Source of the DNA: Lachnospiraceae bacterium UBA4380
Lineage (GTDB): Bacteria > Bacillota > Clostridia > Lachnospirales > Lachnospiraceae
Assembly (NCBI GenBank): GCA_002390025.1
Contig: DGRU01000083.1
Span: 1,419 to 26,347 of the forward strand
Direction: 5' to 3'
Length of the DNA stretch: 24,929 nucleotides
The translations under genes were made by a program, and so were the position numbers. The notes beneath the pieces were generated by a model that was given only the letters and a program-made list of their open reading frames with translations, did no database searches and was not told the DNA's origin. The number at the start of each line of letters is the position of its first letter. Position 1 is the first letter of the stretch. Shown here piece by piece: positions 21,564 to 24,929 of the stretch.

Positions 21564-23048
21564 ATGGATACGAAACTGCAGCAGGCAAGGAAGTATGAGG
21601 AGGTTTACGGAGACCGGATCCTGGAGAGGGATCGGCCTCTTTTTCATGTGGTGCCGCGTGTCGGCTGGATGAATGACCCCAACGGTTTTTCTGTCTATAA
21701 GGGTGAATATCATCTCTTTTATCAGTACTATCCCTACAATACGATCTGGGGGCCCATGCACTGGGGACATGTGAAGACAAAGGATCTGGTGCGCTGGGAG
21801 TGGCTGCCGGCTGCGATCGCCCCGGATGAGGAATATGACAATGCGGGATGCTTCTCCGGAAGCGCAGTGGAGATGCCGGACGGCCGTCAGCTCCTGATGT
21901 ACACCGGCGTCAAGGAGCGCCAGCGCGAAGACGGCTATATCGAGAGCCGCCAGATGCAGTGTGTGGCCTTCGGAGACGGCATCGACTATAAAAAATATGA
22001 AAACAATCCGGTCCTGACTTCGGCGGATCTGCCGGAGGGATGGAGCGCGGTGGATTTCCGCGATCCCAAGATCTGGCGGGACGAGAAGGATGACTGCTAT
22101 TATGCGGTCGTCGCCAACCGCACCATGGACGGGAGCGGCGCGATCCTTCTTTACCGCAGCGCGGACGCCATGCACTGGGAGATGCTTTCGGTCCTGGACC
22201 GCAGCCGGAACGAATACGGACGGATGTGGGAGTGCCCGGACTTCTTCATGATGGACGACCAAGCGATCCTGATCACATCTCCCCAGGAGATGCTCTCCCG
22301 CGGACGCGCCTATCACAATGGATTCGGCAATATCTATCTGGTCGGAAGCTTTGACCGCGAGACATGGAAATTTACCAGAAAGGCAGTCCACGCCATCGAT
22401 TACGGCCTCGATTTCTATGCGCCGCAGACCCTGCTGGCGCCGGACGGCCGTAGGATCATGATCGCCTGGATGCAGTCCTGGGAGAGCAGCCATGACCATG
22501 TCGCCGTCGGCAGCTGGTTCGGCATGATGACCCTGCCCAGGGAACTCTCCCTGAAGAAGGGACGCCTGATCCAGCAGCCGGTCAGAGAACTGGAAATGTA
22601 CCGCAGAAACGCGGTGTTCTATACGGATGTCGATGTGCAGGAAAGGATCCAGCTTCCGGCTGTCCAGGGCCGCTGCGTGGATATGATCGTCACAGTGCGC
22701 CCCTCCGGAGGCAAACTCTACGACAAATTCATCATCAAAGTCGCCAAGGACACCAGATTCTACACTTCGATCATCTATTCGCCCGGCGAGAGTATCCTGA
22801 CCTTCGACCGCAGCAATTCCGGCCTGCGCCGCGACATCGTCTCCAGCAGGGAGGTTGTGACGCGCTTCCGCGACGGCAAGATCAGGCTCAGAATCATCAT
22901 GGACCGCTATTCGGTCGAGATTTTCGTCAATAACGGTGAGCAGGCAATTTCCTCGACGATCTTCACGGAGCAGAGTGCAGAGGGCATTTCCTTCGAGTGC
23001 GAGGGCATCGCCATCATCGATGTGGAAAAATATGACATTGTCCTGTAA
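21564..23048 (+). CDS. Glycoside hydrolase family 32 protein (beta-fructosidase / sucrose-6-phosphate hydrolase)
   Basis: This 494-aa enzyme hydrolyses terminal beta-fructosyl bonds in sucrose, sucrose-6-phosphate or fructo-oligosaccharides. The three GH32 catalytic acids are present: nucleophile D38 in WMNDPNG (35-41), transition-state D167 in FRDPK, and acid/base E223 in WECPD. Residues 1-330 form the five-blade propeller and the remainder the beta-sandwich, with VEIFVNNGEQAISSTIF near the end. There is no signal peptide, so it is intracellular and acts on imported sugar. ATG 21564 follows GGGGGAG 8 bases upstream; the 29 codons before it in frame translate leader repeats. No sugar transporter or PTS gene is next to it. 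It is 43 bases from the dTMP kinase and probably co-transcribed. The exact substrate cannot be read from the sequence. Confidence 0.92.
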   Translation: MDTKLQQARKYEEVYGDRILERDRPLFHVVPRVGWMNDPNGFSVYKGEYHLFYQYYPYNTIWGPMHWGHVKTKDLVRWEWLPAAIAPDEEYDNAGCFSGSAVEMPDGRQLLMYTGVKERQREDGYIESRQMQCVAFGDGIDYKKYENNPVLTSADLPEGWSAVDFRDPKIWRDEKDDCYYAVVANRTMDGSGAILLYRSADAMHWEMLSVLDRSRNEYGRMWECPDFFMMDDQAILITSPQEMLSRGRAYHNGFGNIYLVGSFDRETWKFTRKAVHAIDYGLDFYAPQTLLAPDGRRIMIAWMQSWESSHDHVAVGSWFGMMTLPRELSLKKGRLIQQPVRELEMYRRNAVFYTDVDVQERIQLPAVQGRCVDMIVTVRPSGGKLYDKFIIKVAKDTRFYTSIIYSPGESILTFDRSNSGLRRDIVSSREVVTRFRDGKIRLRIIMDRYSVEIFVNNGEQAISSTIFTEQSAEGISFECEGIAIIDVEKYDIVL

Positions 23049-23091
23049 CAGGGACCGGAAAGAGCAGATTGCTCCGGAATGGAGATGAAAA

Positions 23092-23775
23092 ATGAGCAGC
23101 AATACACAGAGAGACGGAAAGGGAAAACTGTATGTGATCGAGGGCCTGGACGGCTCCGGAAAAGCCACACAGTCGGAACTTCTGTATGAATCATTTCTCA
23201 GGAAGGGACTGCCTGTCAGAAAGGTCTCCTTTCCCAACTACGAATCCGATTCTTCCGCGCTGGTGAGGATGTACCTGCGCGGGGAATTCGGGTCCGACCC
23301 CTCAGATGTGAATGCCTATGCGGCCTCGAGCTTTTATGCGGCAGACCGGTTTGCGGGCTACAAGGCTGACTGGGGCGCATTCTATAAGGACGGCGGTGTG
23401 ATCATTGCCGACCGCTATACGACGTCCAATGCCGTGCACCAGTGTTCCAAGCTCCCCGAAGAGGAGTGGGACGGCTTTCTTGAGTGGCTTTTTCACTACG
23501 AGTATGATCTTCTGGGTATCCCGGCGCCGGATGCCGTGATCTACCTTCAGGTCGATCCGGCAGTCTCCCAGAAACTGATGGCGGGACGCTACAGCGGAGA
23601 CGAAAGCAGGAAAGATATCCATGAGAGGAATGTGCAGTATCTGGAACAGTCTGCAAAAGCTGCCGCCTACTGCGCCGAAAAACTGGGATGGAAGGTCGTT
23701 CGCTGCAACGAAGGCGAAAAAATGCGCAGCATAGAGGAGATCTGCTCCGAAATACAGACTGTATTGGGGTGCTGA
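23092..23775 (+). CDS. tmk: Thymidylate kinase (dTMP kinase) family protein
   Basis: This 227-aa P-loop kinase phosphorylates dTMP to dTDP for DNA synthesis. The P-loop GLDGSGKAT is at residues 18-26, with the dNMP-kinase ADRF and ADRYTTSNAVHQ motifs after it. The lid region reads GRYSGDESRKDIHERNVQYL, where a standard Tmk would have a DRxE-type segment, so this is a somewhat divergent clostridial form. ATG 23092 has a GGAGAT site. It stands behind a sugar hydrolase gene, not beside holB or DNA replication genes as in many Firmicutes, so it may be a second copy in the genome. Function as a general nucleoside monophosphate kinase is possible. Confidence 0.85.
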   Translation: MSSNTQRDGKGKLYVIEGLDGSGKATQSELLYESFLRKGLPVRKVSFPNYESDSSALVRMYLRGEFGSDPSDVNAYAASSFYAADRFAGYKADWGAFYKDGGVIIADRYTTSNAVHQCSKLPEEEWDGFLEWLFHYEYDLLGIPAPDAVIYLQVDPAVSQKLMAGRYSGDESRKDIHERNVQYLEQSAKAAAYCAEKLGWKVVRCNEGEKMRSIEEICSEIQTVLGC

Positions 23776-23793
23776 AGGCAGGGACGGCAGGTG

Positions 23794-23813
23794 CTGAGTG
23801 TGTACACGCTCAG
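23794..23813. promoter_or_regulatory. 20-bp palindrome upstream of the cps promoter
   Basis: ctgagtgtgtacacgctcag is self-complementary except for one T-G position on each side. It sits 16 bases upstream of the -35 box, a place suited to an activator or repressor site. A transcript hairpin is the other reading, but no T-run follows immediately. Confidence 0.5.
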
Positions 23814-23829
23814 GAACAGGAATGTTATC

Positions 23830-23858
23830 TTGACATTTTTTGTTTTTTGTTGTCTAAT
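23830..23858 (+). promoter_or_regulatory. Promoter of the polysaccharide (cps/eps) locus
   Basis: TTGACA (23830-23835), a 17-bp T-rich spacer and TCTAAT (23853-23858; 5 of 6). It is the strongest promoter-like sequence ahead of the CpsC gene. The gttgt/acaac pair around the -10 region adds local symmetry. Confidence 0.8.
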
Positions 23859-24144
23859 AACAACACTGTATTACTTGCAGATAATTGGTATTAATCAATA
23901 TCCCGGCAGACGGAAATAACAGAAAATGGCACGAATAGTTATATTATATGCAGGATGATTTCCCTACAGCTGACAGAAGAGTGTATTTGACGGCAGCTGT
24001 TTTTTGTGCGTCTTCATCTGTTTTTGTGATTCCGGCAGAATTTACCCGTGTTTACGGGCGGGATCCGGGGATGCAGTCGATTATAAACAACCTGTATGAT
24101 AACGATGCTCTAACACTGACGATGACCAAGGAGAGAACCGAAAA

Positions 24145-24903
24145 ATGGAGTTAAATACTGCGAACAGGCCGATGGAAAACGAGGAGATCGAGATTGATCT
24201 GCTGCAGCTGTGGAATGCGGTCCGTCACAGAATCTGGCTGGTACTTCTGGCCGGCTTTATCGTGGCGGATATTGCGTTTGCGATCACGAAATTTCTGATC
24301 ACCCCCATGTATTCATCTTCCGCGACCATGCTGGTCGTGACCAAGGAGACGACACTTTCCTCACTGGCGGATCTGCAGCTGGGTTCACAGCTGACCAATG
24401 ACTATGAGATCCTGATTTCCAGCCGTCCTGTCCTTCAGGAGACGATCGAGGAGCTGAATCTGGATACAGATTACAAGCATCTGCGGGATACGATCACCAT
24501 TTCCAATCCCAACGACAGCCGCATGCTCATCATCTCCACACTGCAGGCGGATCCCGAGCTGGCCAAGAGTGTAGTGGATACTGTCGCCGGGATCAGTTCC
24601 GAATATATCGCTGAGAAAATGGAAGTGACCGCGCCCAAGATCATTGAGGAAGGCGAGGTTCCGCTGACCCAGTCCTCCCCCAGCCTTCTGCGCAACACAG
24701 CCATCGGAGGCCTTCTCGGCATTCTTGCGGCAGTGTTCCTGATCTGTGTCGCCGTGATCCTCAACGATTCGATTCAGACAGAGGACGACATTGAGCGCTA
24801 CCTGCAGCTTCCTGTACTTGCCGTAGTACCTGACAAGAGCGGAAGCACCAGAAAATCCGCGGACAGAAAGAAAGCGGCAAAAAAGAAACGGGCAGCAAGC
24901 TGA
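24145..24903 (+). CDS. Polysaccharide chain-length determinant / tyrosine-kinase adaptor (Wzz/CpsC type)
   Basis: This 252-aa inner-membrane protein has the Wzz layout: a short acidic cytoplasmic N-terminus (EIEIDLLQLWNAVRHR), TM1 around residues 30-52 (IWLVLLAGFIVADIAFAI), an extracytoplasmic region with coiled-coil character, and TM2 near residues 190-215 (GGLLGILAAVFLICVAVIL). The tail is cytoplasmic and basic (KKAAKKKRAAS). In Gram-positive bacteria such proteins (CpsC, YveK) control polymer length and activate a separate CpsD-type tyrosine kinase. That kinase is not in the window; the next gene would start after 24929. Its own promoter and position suggest it opens a capsule or exopolysaccharide operon. 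AAGGAGAG precedes the ATG. The assignment to the family is firm; the polymer is unknown. Confidence 0.9.
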   Translation: MELNTANRPMENEEIEIDLLQLWNAVRHRIWLVLLAGFIVADIAFAITKFLITPMYSSSATMLVVTKETTLSSLADLQLGSQLTNDYEILISSRPVLQETIEELNLDTDYKHLRDTITISNPNDSRMLIISTLQADPELAKSVVDTVAGISSEYIAEKMEVTAPKIIEEGEVPLTQSSPSLLRNTAIGGLLGILAAVFLICVAVILNDSIQTEDDIERYLQLPVLAVVPDKSGSTRKSADRKKAAKKKRAAS

Positions 24904-24929
24904 GCAGTTGTTTTTCAAAAAACAGTGCG

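Larger units (their letters stand above)
23776..24144 (+). promoter_or_regulatory. 369-base gap upstream of the polysaccharide gene
   Basis: It holds a 20-bp near-perfect palindrome (23794-23813), a consensus promoter (23830-23858), and a leader of about 280 nt. A 68-codon frame (23948-24154) in the leader has no ribosome binding site and overlaps the next start by 10 bases; I do not call it as a gene. No terminator for the dTMP kinase is clear: the palindrome is not directly followed by a T-run. Confidence 0.5.

Noticed and set aside
23948..24154. A 68-codon frame overlapping the start of the Wzz/CpsC gene
   Set aside because: It has no ribosome binding site, no recognisable motif, and lies in the predicted leader. 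A leader peptide is possible but not supported.

Overview
The window looks like chromosomal DNA of an anaerobic Firmicute of the class Clostridia, most likely Lachnospiraceae-like. The reasons are a moderate GC content, strong AGGAGG-type ribosome binding sites, sigma-A promoters with 17-bp spacers, an IscR-NifS-NifU minimal Fe-S module, and a clostridial-style oppBCDF-oppA operon. This placement is inferred from gene content and style, not from a marker gene. I see no tRNA, rRNA, CRISPR array, transposase or phage gene.

Layout. (1) 1-5805, + strand: the 3' part of an inositol catabolic operon, with the end of a transaldolase-family gene, then iolD, iolB, iolE and an iron-containing alcohol dehydrogenase, closed by a strong terminator. 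Every gap in this operon holds a large RNA hairpin without a U-tract. (2) 6131-11474: a sulfur and Fe-S block. An Rrf2/IscR-type repressor is divergent from a cysteine desulfurase and an IscU scaffold, followed by metY (O-acetylhomoserine sulfhydrylase) and cysK. Both divergent promoters carry the same 15-nt element in the -35/-10 spacer, a good candidate for the repressor operator. (3) 11670-18749: an oligopeptide ABC importer, oppB-oppC-oppD-oppF-oppA, preceded by a near-consensus promoter and a leader of about 440 nt. (4) 18991-21081, - strand: a von Willebrand factor A (VWA) protein with an intact metal site and, upstream of it, a macro-domain protein fused through a disordered linker to a helical HTH-like domain. 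This is the least explained pair in the window and the best candidate for an uncharacterised system. (5) 21564-23775: an intracellular GH32 beta-fructosidase behind a promoter with a LacI-type operator, followed by a dTMP kinase. (6) 23830-24903: a consensus promoter and a Wzz/CpsC-type polysaccharide chain-length regulator, probably the first gene of a capsule or exopolysaccharide locus that runs past the right edge.

How the genes work together. IolE, IolD and IolB form consecutive steps from 2-keto-myo-inositol to 5-dehydro-2-deoxy-gluconate. The flanking transaldolase and alcohol dehydrogenase may supply an aldolase-type cleavage and a redox sink for the aldehyde product. CysK makes cysteine, NifS removes its sulfur, IscU assembles clusters, and the Rrf2 protein probably senses cluster status.

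A recurring oddity is short tandem direct-repeat arrays in non-coding gaps. The unit lengths are 28, 15, 12, 17 and 11 bp, all with different sequences, plus a looser ggatattc series. They sit next to metY/cysK, oppB, oppD, oppA and the GH32 gene.
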